DNA from: Planctomycetota bacterium
GTDB lineage: Bacteria > Planctomycetota > J058 > J103
Length of the DNA stretch: 64,000 nucleotides
Direction of reading: 5' to 3'
NCBI GenBank assembly: GCA_026004615.1
Contig: BPJM01000011.1
Coordinates: forward strand, 1 to 64,000
Positions within the stretch are counted from its first letter, which is position 1. Each line of letters begins with the position of its first letter. A program made the position numbers and the translations under genes. The notes below the pieces were generated by a model, which saw nothing but the letters and a program-made list of their open reading frames with translations, ran no database searches and had not been told where the DNA came from. Shown here in pieces: positions 19,121 to 28,151 of this stretch.

Positions 19121-20776
19121 GTGCATGCCGAGCTGCTGCTGCTGGAGGCCACGCTGTTCTGCCCGCTCGGCGGCGGGCCGCGGCCCGGAGCCGTCGCCGT
19201 CCGGCAAGGCCGGATCGCGGCGGTGGGACCGAGCGCCGCGCTCGCGCGCGAGCTGCGCGGCCCCGGCACGCGCGTCGTGGACTGCCGCGGCCGGTTGCTC
19301 ACCCCGGGGCTGTACGACGCGCACCTGCATCTGACCGAAGGCGGGCTCTCGCTGCTGGGGGTCGACTGTCGGGTCGGGGGCGAGCAACAGCTGCTCGAGC
19401 GGGTGCGCGCGCGCGCCGCGGCGCTCCCTCCAGGCAGCTGGATCACCGGCCGCGGCTGGGACGAGCGCCGGCTGGCCGAGGGCCGCTGGCCCTGCACGGC
19501 GGCGCTGGATGCCGCCGCCCCGGGACACCCCGTGGTGCTGCGCCGGGTCTGCGGCCACGTCGCGGTGGCGAACCGCGCCGCGCTCGCGGCGGCGGGCCTG
19601 CTCGGTCCCGGCGCCCCCGACCCGCCGGGCGGCCGCCTCGGCCGCGGCCCCGACGGCCTGCCCGACGGCCGGCTGTATGAGACCGCCATCGAGCGGGTGC
19701 TCGCCGCCGCCCCACCCCCGTCCGACGCCGAGCGGCTGGCGGGGCTGCGGCTCTGCCTGGAGCAGGCGCGGCGCCTGGGGCTGACGAGCGTGGAGGACGA
19801 GCGCGGCGAGCCCGAGCTGTATCTGCGGCTCGCCGCCGAGGGCACGCTCAGCTGCCGCGTGCGCATCTGGAACCGGCTCGCCACGCCGCTCGAGCAGCTG
19901 CTCGAGTGGCGCGAGCGGTTTCCGCGCGAGCCGCGGCTGCGAGCCGGCCTGCTCAAGGGATACCTGGACGGCTCGCTCGGGGCGCGCACCGCCTGGTTCT
20001 TCGAGCCATACGCCGACGCGCCCGCGAGCACCGGCATGCCGGTGCTGCCGCGCGAGCAGCTGCTGCCGCTCGCGGTGGCCGCGGATCGGGCCGGCTTTCA
20101 GATCGGGCTGCATGCGATCGGCGATCGCGCCGTCGCGACCGCGCTCGATGCGTACGAGGCGGTGCAGCGGGCGAGCGGGCGGCGCGGCGCCCGCCACCGC
20201 GTCGAGCATGCCCAGCACGTGCGCCCCGAGGACCTGCCGCGCTTCGCGGCCCTGGGGGTGGTCGCCTCGATGCAGCCCTCGCACCTGGCCGGCGACTACG
20301 GTATGGTGCGGGCGCGCCTGGGCGAGCGGCGCCTGGCCGGGGCGTATGCGTGGCGCTCGCTCGTGCAGAGCGGCGCCATCGTGGCGTTCGGCTCCGATTT
20401 CCCCATCGAGCCCATGGATCCGCGGACCTCGCTGCACGCGGCACTGACGCGGCGGCCCCGGCCGGGCGCGGGCGGCGAGATCGATCCGGCAGCGCCCCTG
20501 CCGCCCGCAGCGGAGGCCGTGGATCTGGCGACCGCGCTGCGCTGTTTCACCCTGGAGGCGGCGCGCGCCGCCTTCCTGGAGCGGGAGCAGGGGGCACTGC
20601 TGCCCGGACAGCATGCCGATCTCGTGCTCTGGGGCGAAGACCTGTTCCGCTTGCCCGCGGATGCACTGCTGGAGGTCCCGGTCGACATGACCATCCTGGG
20701 CGGCCGCATCGTGCACGCCCGCGCCGACACGGGTCTGTCGCCCGAGCTGCCGCTCCCGCCGCCGGGTGCGCTTTGA
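19121..20776 (+). CDS. YtcJ-like metal-dependent amidohydrolase
   Basis: About 551 residues of the Amidohydro_3 type. Metal-binding motifs are YDAHLHLTEGG early, GYLDGSLGARTAW, GLHAIGDRAV, RVEHAQHV and the final aspartate in FGSDFPIEPMDP; LLPGQHADLVLWGEDLF closes the small beta-sandwich domain. The substrate (a cyclic or linear amide/imide) cannot be read from sequence. The frame is open from GTG 19052; GTG 19121 is chosen because the beta-sandwich begins at HAELLLLEATLF, but neither start has a strong ribosome site. Confidence 0.85.
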   Translation: MHAELLLLEATLFCPLGGGPRPGAVAVRQGRIAAVGPSAALARELRGPGTRVVDCRGRLLTPGLYDAHLHLTEGGLSLLGVDCRVGGEQQLLERVRARAAALPPGSWITGRGWDERRLAEGRWPCTAALDAAAPGHPVVLRRVCGHVAVANRAALAAAGLLGPGAPDPPGGRLGRGPDGLPDGRLYETAIERVLAAAPPPSDAERLAGLRLCLEQARRLGLTSVEDERGEPELYLRLAAEGTLSCRVRIWNRLATPLEQLLEWRERFPREPRLRAGLLKGYLDGSLGARTAWFFEPYADAPASTGMPVLPREQLLPLAVAADRAGFQIGLHAIGDRAVATALDAYEAVQRASGRRGARHRVEHAQHVRPEDLPRFAALGVVASMQPSHLAGDYGMVRARLGERRLAGAYAWRSLVQSGAIVAFGSDFPIEPMDPRTSLHAALTRRPRPGAGGEIDPAAPLPPAAEAVDLATALRCFTLEAARAAFLEREQGALLPGQHADLVLWGEDLFRLPADALLEVPVDMTILGGRIVHARADTGLSPELPLPPPGAL

Positions 20777-20861
20777 AGCCCGGCGGGCCATCTGGTATTG
20801 GTGGCGGCGAGTCCGGCCCGCGTGCACGGCCGGCCTGGTCCGGGCCCTGGAGAGCCGCGCC

Positions 20862-21206
20862 ATGGATGCCGAACCCTATTGCGTGTGCCTGATCACTACC
20901 CCGACGGCCGACAAGGCGGCGGAGATCGCACGAGTTCTGGTGGAGGAACGCCTCGCGGCGTGCGTGAACATCGTGCCACAGGTCCGCTCGATCTACCGCT
21001 GGCAGGGGCGGATCGAGGACGAAGCCGAGGCGCTCATGGTGGTCAAGACCGCGCGCGCGCGCTTCGCCGCCCTGCAGCAGCGCGTGCACGGGCTGCACCC
21101 CTACACCACTCCCGAGGTCATCGCGCTGCCGCTGGTGGCGGGCGCGGAGAAGTATCTGCGCTGGCTGGGCGCCGAGACGGCGCCCGCGCTGGACGAGGCC
21201 GGCTGA
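20862..21206 (+). CDS. cutA: divalent-cation tolerance protein CutA
   Basis: Small trimeric cytosolic protein of 114 residues, the usual CutA length. Motifs are CLITTPTADKAAEIARVLVE, ACVNIVPQVRSIYRWQG, DEAEALMVVKTA and HPYTTPEVIALPL. The family was linked to copper tolerance, but its biochemical role is unsettled. ATG 20862 follows CTGGAGAG; an upstream GTG (20766) would add an unrelated basic leader and overlap the previous gene. The stop TGA shares its last base with the ATG of the next gene (TGATG), implying coupled translation. Confidence 0.93.
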   Translation: MDAEPYCVCLITTPTADKAAEIARVLVEERLAACVNIVPQVRSIYRWQGRIEDEAEALMVVKTARARFAALQQRVHGLHPYTTPEVIALPLVAGAEKYLRWLGAETAPALDEAG

Positions 21207-22558
21207 TGCGTGCGCGCTGCGCTGCGCGGCTCTGGGAGCTCGTGCGTCCGGCGTGGCGAGCCGGGGGCTGCCCGCGGGCGCGGGCGGCGTTCGCAGTGCT
21301 GCTCGGCGGCACCCTCCTTGCCCCGCCGCTCCTGCCCCGCCCCGCGCGGGCAAGCCCGCTCGCCGATCGGGCACCGGCGCTGCCGCCCGTGCCCGCGGCG
21401 GTGTACGCCGAGCGGCGCGCGCGCCTGGCGGCGCGGCTGGCCGAGCCGGCGCGGCCGCTGATCGTGCCGAGCGGCCGGCGCCCAGCCGGCGAGCACGATA
21501 TCGACTTCCGCGTGGAGAGCGATTTTTTCTACCTGACGGGTCTGGAGCTGCCGGAGGCGCGGCTGGTGCTCTGGCGCGAGCAGGGGCGAGCCGCGGCGGC
21601 GCTGCTGCTGCCGCGCCGCCGTCCCGGAGGCGAGCGCTGGGAGGGACCGGCGCTGCATGCCCGGAGCCCCGCGCTGCGCGCGCTCGGCTTCGCGCAGATC
21701 CTGGAGGAGGGGTCCGCGGCGGCGGACGAGCTGCTCGCGCGGCTGGGCCCGCCGCTCGCGCTCGCGCCGCACCGGCGCGAGCTGGCGGCGCTGCGGCTGC
21801 GCAAGGACCCGCACGAGATCGCGCGCATCGAAGCCGCCTGCGCGATCACCGCCCGCGCGCTCGACGAGGCCATGCGCACGGTCGAGCCGGAGCTGACCGA
21901 GCGCGAGGTGGACGCGGTGATCCGCTACGTGTTCGCCCGCCTGGGTGCGGCACGCGCTGCCTTCACGGGCATCGTGGCCTCGGGTCCCAACGGCTGCGTG
22001 CTCCACCACCGTCCGGGAACGCGGCGGCTCCGGGCGGGCGAGCTGGTCGTGATGGACGTGGGGGCGGAATACGAGCGGTACGCCGCCGACATCACGCGTA
22101 CGGTGCCGGTCTCCGGCCGTTTCAGCGAGCGGCAGCGCGCGCTCTATCTGGCCGTGCTGCGGGCGCAGGACGCCGCCCTGGCGCGCGTACGGCCCGGCGC
22201 CACCCTCAGCGAGATCGACGGGGCAGCCCGCGCGGCGCTGGCCGCCGAGGGGCTGGCCCAGTACTTCCACCATGGCACCTGCCACTGGGTCGGGCTCGAT
22301 GTGCACGACGCCGGCGAAGCCCACACCCCGCTCGAGCCCGGCATGGTGCTGACGGTGGAACCGGGGATCTATCTCGACGCCGAGGGCATCGGCATCCGGA
22401 TCGAGGACGTGGTGCTGGTGACCGAGGACGGCGCGCGGCTGCTGTCGGCCGGGGCGCTGCGGCACCCGGGTGCGATCGAGGCGCGCATGCGGGAGCGCGG
22501 GCTGGGCAACGCACCGCTGCCGCCCCCCGCGACGGCTCCAGGGCGAAAGCGGCTGTGA
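21206..22558 (+). CDS. exported aminopeptidase P / Xaa-Pro dipeptidase family protein
   Basis: 450 residues. After an N-terminal stretch that looks like a signal peptide (hydrophobic AFAVLLGGTLLAPPLL, then RPARAS), the creatinase-like N-domain begins (PSGRRPAGEHDIDFRVES, FYLTGL). The M24 pita-bread domain carries all five metal ligands: Asp in VVMDVGAEY, Asp in YAADITRTVP, His in YFHHGTCHWVGLDVHD, Glu in TVEPGIYL and Glu in IRIEDVVLV. Probably removes N-terminal residues before proline from peptides outside the cytoplasm. Coupled to cutA by a one-base stop/start overlap. Confidence 0.88.
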   Translation: MRARCAARLWELVRPAWRAGGCPRARAAFAVLLGGTLLAPPLLPRPARASPLADRAPALPPVPAAVYAERRARLAARLAEPARPLIVPSGRRPAGEHDIDFRVESDFFYLTGLELPEARLVLWREQGRAAAALLLPRRRPGGERWEGPALHARSPALRALGFAQILEEGSAAADELLARLGPPLALAPHRRELAALRLRKDPHEIARIEAACAITARALDEAMRTVEPELTEREVDAVIRYVFARLGAARAAFTGIVASGPNGCVLHHRPGTRRLRAGELVVMDVGAEYERYAADITRTVPVSGRFSERQRALYLAVLRAQDAALARVRPGATLSEIDGAARAALAAEGLAQYFHHGTCHWVGLDVHDAGEAHTPLEPGMVLTVEPGIYLDAEGIGIRIEDVVLVTEDGARLLSAGALRHPGAIEARMRERGLGNAPLPPPATAPGRKRL

Positions 22559-22601
22559 AGCGGGGCCGCCAACAGAGGCAGAGGAAGCGAGGAGAAGGAG
22601 G

Positions 22602-23471
22602 ATGAAGGTGTCGGAGCTCTGGCCATGGTTCTTCACAGGCGGGCTCATCCTGCTCATCATCGGAGGGGGATTCTGGGGCTTCGCCTACCAGGACACCGAG
22701 ACCCTGAGCCGTTTGGAGAGCGCCGAGCTGCTCGATCCCGCGCAGGCCGCCGCGCGCGGCGATCACCCCGGCCCGGTCAAGGTCGCGGGGCGGCTCGGGG
22801 CGCGCCAGCCGGCGCGGCTGCCCGAAACCGGCGAACAGGTTGTCTATGGCCGGGTGACCATCCAGGCCACCCGCAAGACGGTCGAGGGTGGGCAGACCAC
22901 GTATCGGACGACCACGCTGCGCGACGCGGTGGTGACGGCGGTCGAGCCCTGGATCGAGGGTACGGCCGGCGGAGCGCGGCTCCCAGTCGCCGTCGACGGT
23001 GCCGAGATCGTCGCCGCGGTGGAGGTGATCCCCCTGGAACCCGAGATCCGCGGCTCGGCGCTGCGCGGTGAGCCCTACCGGATCCGCTACGGCGACCAGG
23101 TGCTGGAGTGGGTCCCACCCCAGGTCATGGGGGACCCGCTGGTGATGGTCGTGGAGGATAGCTTCGAGGCGCACAAACTGGTCCTGCAACCCGGCGCCGA
23201 GGTGGTCGCGGTCGGGGCGCTGCAGGGGGGAGGGCTGGTCGCGCCGCCCGAGGGCACGCTCGTGATCTACGCGGGGCAGGAAGAGCAGATCGCGTCCGCC
23301 GCCGCAGCGCGTGTCTCGTGGATGATGCCGCTCGCCAAGGTCTTGCTGGTACTCGCGGCGCTGTCGCTGCTCGCAGCGCTCGTGACGGGGCTCATGGGCT
23401 GCCGCGAACAGACTGCTGCGCGCAGCCATGCGACCAGCACCGAGACGACCGATGGCGCGGTGCCGCTGTGA
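22602..23471 (+). CDS. GIDE-like membrane protein (first of a tandem pair)
   Basis: 289 residues with a membrane helix at each end (about 10-30 and 246-270) and a roughly 200-residue soluble part between. Residues 60-215 match the pattern of bacterial GIDE/MUL1-like domains: GPVKVAGRL, VVYGRVTIQATRK, and LQPGAEVVAVGALQGG before the second helix. Bacterial members have no RING finger, so a ubiquitin role is not implied. The start ATG 22602 has a strong GGAGAAGGAGG site. Family assignment rests on pattern memory, not on a search. Confidence 0.55.
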   Translation: MKVSELWPWFFTGGLILLIIGGGFWGFAYQDTETLSRLESAELLDPAQAAARGDHPGPVKVAGRLGARQPARLPETGEQVVYGRVTIQATRKTVEGGQTTYRTTTLRDAVVTAVEPWIEGTAGGARLPVAVDGAEIVAAVEVIPLEPEIRGSALRGEPYRIRYGDQVLEWVPPQVMGDPLVMVVEDSFEAHKLVLQPGAEVVAVGALQGGGLVAPPEGTLVIYAGQEEQIASAAAARVSWMMPLAKVLLVLAALSLLAALVTGLMGCREQTAARSHATSTETTDGAVPL

Positions 23472-23543
23472 TCGTGGCGGCAGCGCTCTTGTCCGGCCAT
23501 GCGCTGCTTTGGATCGAAACCGCGGAACGAGGAGGGTCCCACC

Positions 23544-24456
23544 ATGGAGTTTCGGCAGGTGTGGCTCATCCCCCTGGCCCTGGGTCTGTTCGCGCTCGTG
23601 GGCGGGGGGCCTGGTGTCGAGCGGGCTGGTGACTCTGAACCCGGCACACCAGGCAGTGGCAGCAGCCCGTCCCCTGTCACCCGCCGAGGCGGTGCAACAA
23701 GGCCATGCGCCGGATCCGGTCAGGGTCAACGGCCTGCTGCAGGCCGCCGGCCTGGCCCGCACCGAGACCGGCGAAGAGGTCATCTACGACCGTCTCACCC
23801 TCACCGGCACGCGGCAGTGGCAGCGCTATCTCACCTCGGCGGAACAGACATCCAGGACCCGCGGCACGCAGCGCGCGGTGACGCGGGAACAAGACCGCAT
23901 CCACGAACGGGTGCTCACCGCGCGGGAGGTCTGGCTCGAGCCGGCGGCCGGGGGCGGCGTGCGGCTGCCGGTGGACCTTGCCGGCGCCTCCGTCGAAGGC
24001 ACGGTGGACGAACAGAACCTCGAGCTCGAGCCCGAAGATCCGGCCCAGCCCCACGGGCCCTATACGATCCGCTACGGCGAGCAGGTCTTTCGCTGGTCGC
24101 CGCGCCTGCTGCTGACGATCTTCGACGAGCAACTCATCGCGGATACCGCTGTCGCCAGGCGCGAGACGCTTCGTCCCGGCGATTCGGTGCTCGTCACCGG
24201 CGCCCTGCGCAACGGGCGACTGGTTGCTCCGCCCGGGGGCTCCCTGGTGGTGGTGCCGGCGGCTATGGAGCCGTTCCTGGTGAGCGGGCACCTGCCCGCG
24301 ATGTCGCTGCGGCCGATTGGCGTCGCGCTGCTCGGCTTCGGGGCCTTCCTGGTGCTCGCGGCACTGCTTTTCCGCCGCCGCCTGCGTGCCGGCGCGGAAC
24401 GGCCGGGCGAGGCGGTCGCGGCGGGGCCCGGGCGCGACGGCACCATCGAGCTGTGA
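23544..24456 (+). pseudogene. GIDE-like membrane protein (second of the pair), frame broken in a G run
   Basis: Paralogue-like neighbour of the gene at 22602 with the same plan: N-terminal helix (WLIPLALGLFALVGG), soluble domain with TGEEVIYDRLTLTGTR and LRPGDSVLVTGALRNGRLVAPP, C-terminal helix and a short tail ending GTIEL. The start ATG 23544 (GAGGAGGG upstream) is read for about 21 codons. Then the six-G run 23604-23609 throws the frame by one base; with five Gs the protein continues as GLVSSGLVTLNP to the stop at 24456, about 303 residues. Probably a homopolymer miscount or a phase-variable tract. Confidence 0.6.
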
Positions 24457-24549
24457 GCGCAGCGCGGCGGTGTTCAGGCTGGCCGCTTGCGGCGCGGCTC
24501 GCAGCCGGCGCCGGGCGCAGACTCCCGCACCCAGACAGGAGATGACGGT

Positions 24550-24954
24550 ATGGCGAGACTTTCCCGCCGCGAGGCGGCCACGCTGCTGGTGCTGGCAGCG
24601 CTGGCCGGCGCGGCGGCCGTGGCCCTGGACGCGCTCGGCAGCCACGCGCTGCGCGAGCGGCTGTCGGGCAAGGAACTCGGCTGGTGGCAGACCGGCTGCC
24701 GCTATCTGCTCGTGCACGCGCTGGCGGGGGCGCTCGCTGCCCTGCTCGCCATGACCCACTGCGGGCGGGGTGGCGCGGCCGCGGCGTGGCTGCTCGGCGG
24801 GGCAGCGGTGTTCGCGGGCACGCTCTGCGCCATGGCGCTCGGGGCGCCCGCCTGGCTCGGCCGGCTGACCCCGCTCGGCGGCGGCGCCATGATCCTGGGC
24901 TGGGTGCTGTTGGCGGTGGCCGGCTGGCGCGCAGGGGCGGAGGACACCGCGTGA
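24550..24954 (+). CDS. DUF423 (YgdD-like) membrane protein
   Basis: 134 residues with four predicted membrane helices. Typical of DUF423: an early AGAAAVALDALGSHALRERL, WQTGCRYLLVHALA and a closing LTPLGGGAMILGWVLLA. Biochemical function unknown. ATG 24550 follows ACAGGAG. Its stop overlaps the phoB GTG (GTGA), so the pair is likely co-translated, which may be chance placement ahead of the phosphate genes. Confidence 0.85.
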   Translation: MARLSRREAATLLVLAALAGAAAVALDALGSHALRERLSGKELGWWQTGCRYLLVHALAGALAALLAMTHCGRGGAAAAWLLGGAAVFAGTLCAMALGAPAWLGRLTPLGGGAMILGWVLLAVAGWRAGAEDTA

Positions 24955-25652
24955 GCGGCGAGCTGATCGTGGTGATCGAGGACGAGCCCGATCTGCGCGA
25001 GATCGTCGCCTACAATCTCGAACGCGAGGGCTTCCGCGTCCAGACCGCCGCCGACGGCCGGCAGGGCCTGGAGCTGGTGCGGCGGCTGCGCCCCGAGCTG
25101 GTGGTGCTAGACCTCATGCTGCCCGGCCTCGATGGGATCGAGATCTGCCGCGCGCTGGTGAGCGATCCGGCGACGCGCACGAGCCGGATCGTCATGCTGA
25201 CCGCCAAGAGCGACGAGAGCGACGTGGTGCTCGGACTGGGCCTGGGCGCGGACGACTATGTGACCAAGCCCTTCGGCACCAAGGAGCTGATCGCACGCGT
25301 CCGCGCGGTGCTGCGGCGCGGACCGCGCCGCGATGCGAACGAGCCGGGTGCCGAGCGGCTGGTGCGCGAGGGGGTGGTGATCGATCCCGACCGCCACGAG
25401 GTGACGGTCGACGGCGAGCCGGTGCACTTCACCGCCGCCGAGCTGCGGTTGCTCCACCACCTGGCGGCCCAGCCCGGCCGGGTGTTCACGCGCGCGCAGC
25501 TCATCCCGCGGATCAGCGGCGAGGATGCGGTGGTCACCGAGCGGACGGTCGACGCGCACGTGCGCGCCCTGCGCAAGAAGCTCGGCCGCTGGCGGGAGCT
25601 GATCGAGACGGTGCGCGGGGTCGGCTACCGGTTCCGCGACCGCCGCCGGTGA
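24951..25652 (+). CDS. phoB: phosphate regulon response regulator PhoB
   Basis: OmpR/PhoB-type transcription factor, 233 residues. The receiver domain has the acidic pair Glu10-Asp11, phospho-acceptor Asp54 in VVLDLMLPG, Thr in MLTAKSD and Lys in YVTKPF. The C-terminal winged helix has the family's FTAAELRLL, TVDAHVRALRKKLG and ETVRGVGYRF. It is followed ten bases later by the kinase gene and lies upstream of pstSCAB-phoU. GTG 24951 is preceded by CGGAGGAC. Confidence 0.93.
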   Translation: MSGELIVVIEDEPDLREIVAYNLEREGFRVQTAADGRQGLELVRRLRPELVVLDLMLPGLDGIEICRALVSDPATRTSRIVMLTAKSDESDVVLGLGLGADDYVTKPFGTKELIARVRAVLRRGPRRDANEPGAERLVREGVVIDPDRHEVTVDGEPVHFTAAELRLLHHLAAQPGRVFTRAQLIPRISGEDAVVTERTVDAHVRALRKKLGRWRELIETVRGVGYRFRDRRR

Positions 25653-25661
25653 CCGCCCGCC

Positions 25662-27104
25662 GTGTTGCGCTCCCCGCTCGGCCGCCGCCTGCTGCTGGAC
25701 ACGGCCCTGGTCGCTGTGGGCGCGGCCGCGGGCGCGGCGCTGGTCGCCAGCCAGCCGCTGGCTGCGGGCGGCGCGGCGCTGGTAGCCGGACTGCTGGTGG
25801 GCCTGGTGCGCCTGGCCGCGCAGCGGCGGCGGCTGCTCGAGCCGCTGGCGGCGGCAACCCGTGCCGCCGAGGCCGCGCTGCGCGAGGAAGGCGCCGCCGA
25901 GCCGCCCCAGCCGGGCGGTGCGCCGGCGCGCCTGGGCGCCTTCGGGCGCGCGGCCGACGAGGTCGGCGCCCTCTTGCGGGCGCTGGAGCGGCTGGTGCCG
26001 AGCTTCGCCCGCGAGCGGGCACGCGCGCGGGGCGAGGGGCTGGAGCTGGCGACGGTGCTCGCCTCGCTCGAGGAGGGCGTACTCGCGGTCGACCGCGCGC
26101 AGCGACTGGTGCACGCCAACCAGGCGGCGCTGCGGATCCTGGACTCGCCATTGCGCGCCCCGGCGGGCAAGCCCATCTGGGAGCTGACGCGGCTGCGGGC
26201 GCTGCACGCGCTGCTCGCCGCCGCGCTCGCCGACGGCGAGCGGCATCAGCAGGAGCTGATCCTGCCGGGCCCGGGGGGCGACCGCGTGCTGGCGGTGCAG
26301 GTGACGCCGCTCCGCCCGGGGGGCGAGGAGCTCGCCGGGGCGGTCGCGGTGCTGCGGGACGTGACCGCACTGCGACGACTGGAGCGCATGCGGCAGCAGT
26401 TCGTCGCCAACGTCTCGCACGAGCTCAAGACTCCCCTCACCGCCATCCGCGCCATGGTGGAGACGCTCGCCGACGAACCGGAGATGCCCGCCGAGCGCCG
26501 GCAGCGCTTCCTGGCACGAGTGGCCGAGCAGACCGCGCGCCTGCAGGCCATGGTGGAGGACCTGCTCGCGCTGGGAAGGATGGAGAGCGGCCGCGAGGCA
26601 CCCGCGGCCGAGCCGGTCCAGCTCGATGGGATCGCCCGCGTCGCCGCGGCGACCCTCGCCCCGGCGGCGGAGCGCAAAGGGCTCCGGCTGCTGACCCAGA
26701 TCGAGAGCCCCGTCACGGTGCGCGGAGACGCCGCGGCGCTCCGGCGGCTGATCGATAACCTGCTGGACAACGCGATCAAATACACCGATCGGGGCGAGGT
26801 CCGGCTGCGGCTTGCAGTGGAACGCACGGGCGCAGCTCCGATGGCCGTGCTCCAGGTGGCCGACACCGGCATCGGCGTCCCGGCCCGCCATCTCGACCGG
26901 ATCTTCGAGCGCTTCTACCGGGTGGAGCAGGCGCGCGAGCGGCTGCCCGGCGACCGCGGCGGCAGCGGCCTGGGACTGGCGATCGCCAAGCACATCGCCC
27001 GAAGCCACGGGGGCACGATCGAGGTCAGCAGCGAGCTCGGCCGGGGCAGCACCTTCACCGTGCGGCTGCCGCTGGGCGGGCCAGGCCCCGCAGCCCTGGG
27101 CTGA
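25662..27104 (+). CDS. phoR: phosphate regulon sensor histidine kinase PhoR
   Basis: 480 residues. Two close membrane helices (about 10-55) with almost no extracytoplasmic loop are followed by a linker, a PAS domain (about 120-235), HisKA with NVSHELKTPLTAIRAMVE (His253) and HATPase with N, G1 and G2 boxes (LIDNLLDNAIKYTD, VADTGIGVP, GGSGLGLAIAKHI). The lack of a periplasmic sensor domain fits PhoR, which senses phosphate through the Pst transporter and PhoU. GTG 25662. Confidence 0.9.
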   Translation: MLRSPLGRRLLLDTALVAVGAAAGAALVASQPLAAGGAALVAGLLVGLVRLAAQRRRLLEPLAAATRAAEAALREEGAAEPPQPGGAPARLGAFGRAADEVGALLRALERLVPSFARERARARGEGLELATVLASLEEGVLAVDRAQRLVHANQAALRILDSPLRAPAGKPIWELTRLRALHALLAAALADGERHQQELILPGPGGDRVLAVQVTPLRPGGEELAGAVAVLRDVTALRRLERMRQQFVANVSHELKTPLTAIRAMVETLADEPEMPAERRQRFLARVAEQTARLQAMVEDLLALGRMESGREAPAAEPVQLDGIARVAAATLAPAAERKGLRLLTQIESPVTVRGDAAALRRLIDNLLDNAIKYTDRGEVRLRLAVERTGAAPMAVLQVADTGIGVPARHLDRIFERFYRVEQARERLPGDRGGSGLGLAIAKHIARSHGGTIEVSSELGRGSTFTVRLPLGGPGPAALG

Positions 27105-27148
27105 GTGGCGCGCGCCGCGCGGGCCTGGCTCCCCAAGAAGCACCGAAA

Positions 27149-27181
27149 CTTCACGCCAGCTTCATGCGGAGCTGGTATAAG
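27149..27181 (+). promoter_or_regulatory. Pho-box-like direct repeat with -10 element ahead of pstS
   Basis: CTTCACG (27149-27155) and CTTCATG (27160-27166) are 7-base direct repeats with an 11-base period (four-base spacer), the arrangement bound by PhoB dimers. Nine bases downstream lies TATAAG (27176-27181) as a -10, so the repeat takes the place of a -35, as in activated Pho promoters. It lies 65 bases before the pstS ATG and after phoR, predicting autoregulated expression of pst under phosphate starvation. Confidence 0.55.
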
Positions 27182-27245
27182 CCACCTCGTGGCTGCGAGC
27201 CACCCCTTCGCGGGTAGACGCGAGCGAGCGAGGAGACAGATACCG

Positions 27246-28151
27246 ATGCCGGCTCCGATCCCATCGGCCCGCTGCTCGGCGGCGGCGCTGCTCGCCCTGG
27301 CAGGCATGCTGCTCGCCCCAACCCTCGGGTGCAGCCGGCAGAGCGACACGCCCGCGAGCGCGAGCAGCGGGCGGCTGCAGATCAAGGGCTCGGACACCAT
27401 GGTGCACCTGGTGACCAACTGGGCCCAGGCCTACATGCAAGAGCACCCCGACACCCGCATCGCGGTGACCGGAGGTGGGTCGGGCACCGGTATCAAGGCG
27501 ATCATCAACGGCACCGCCGAGCTGTGCATGTCATCGCGCGAGGCCAGCCCCGAGGAGCGCAGCCAGGCGGCGGCGCGGGGGCGCGGCTTCTTCGAGTACC
27601 CGGTGTGCCTGGATGGCATCGCCGTCGTCGTCCACCCGGACAACCCGATCGAGGCATTGAGCCTCGAACAGCTCCGGGCGATCTTCACCGGCGGCGTGAA
27701 GCGCTGGCGCGAGCTCGGCGGGCCCGACGAGCCGATCACCGTGCTCTCCCGCGAGTCCAACTCCGGCACCTACGTCTTCTTCCGCGAGCACGTGCTCGGC
27801 GGAGCCGACTTCGACGCTGCCGTGCGGCTCATGCCGGCGAGCGCGGCCATCGTGCAGGCGGTGAGCCAGGACCGCTGGAGCATCGGCTACGTGGGGCTGG
27901 GGTATGCACAGGCGGCGCCGGTCAAGGTCGTCGCGGTGCGGGCGGACGAGGCAACAGCTCCCGTCCGCCCGACGCCCGAGACCGTCCGCCAGCGCCTCTA
28001 TCCGATCGCGCGGCCGCTCTACCTCTATGCGGTGCGTGAGCCCCATGGCCTCGTGAAGGCGTTCATCGAGTTTGCACTCAGCCCGCGCGGCCAGCAGATC
28101 GCCGCCGAGAGCGGCTACGTGCCGCTGGCGGGGGAACCGGGCAGCTCGTGA
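27246..28151 (+). CDS. pstS: phosphate ABC transporter substrate-binding lipoprotein PstS
   Basis: 301 residues. The signal peptide ends in a lipobox (PTLGCS, Cys near 29), so the protein is probably membrane-anchored. The phosphate-binding fold is shown by IKGSDTMVHLVTNWAQ, TGGGSGTGIKAIINGTAELCMSSR, LRAIFTGGVKRWRELGG, SRESNSGTYVFF and a C-terminal FIEFALSPRGQQIAAESGYVPL. It is first in the pst operon behind a Pho-box-like site. ATG 27246 follows GAGGAGACAG. Confidence 0.93.
   Translation: MPAPIPSARCSAAALLALAGMLLAPTLGCSRQSDTPASASSGRLQIKGSDTMVHLVTNWAQAYMQEHPDTRIAVTGGGSGTGIKAIINGTAELCMSSREASPEERSQAAARGRGFFEYPVCLDGIAVVVHPDNPIEALSLEQLRAIFTGGVKRWRELGGPDEPITVLSRESNSGTYVFFREHVLGGADFDAAVRLMPASAAIVQAVSQDRWSIGYVGLGYAQAAPVKVVAVRADEATAPVRPTPETVRQRLYPIARPLYLYAVREPHGLVKAFIEFALSPRGQQIAAESGYVPLAGEPGSS

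Noticed and set aside
17476..20037. Minus-strand open frame of 853 codons overlapping the heme-motif protein and the amidohydrolase
   Set aside because: It runs in another frame through one real gene and antisense to another; Arg/Gly/Ala filler only.
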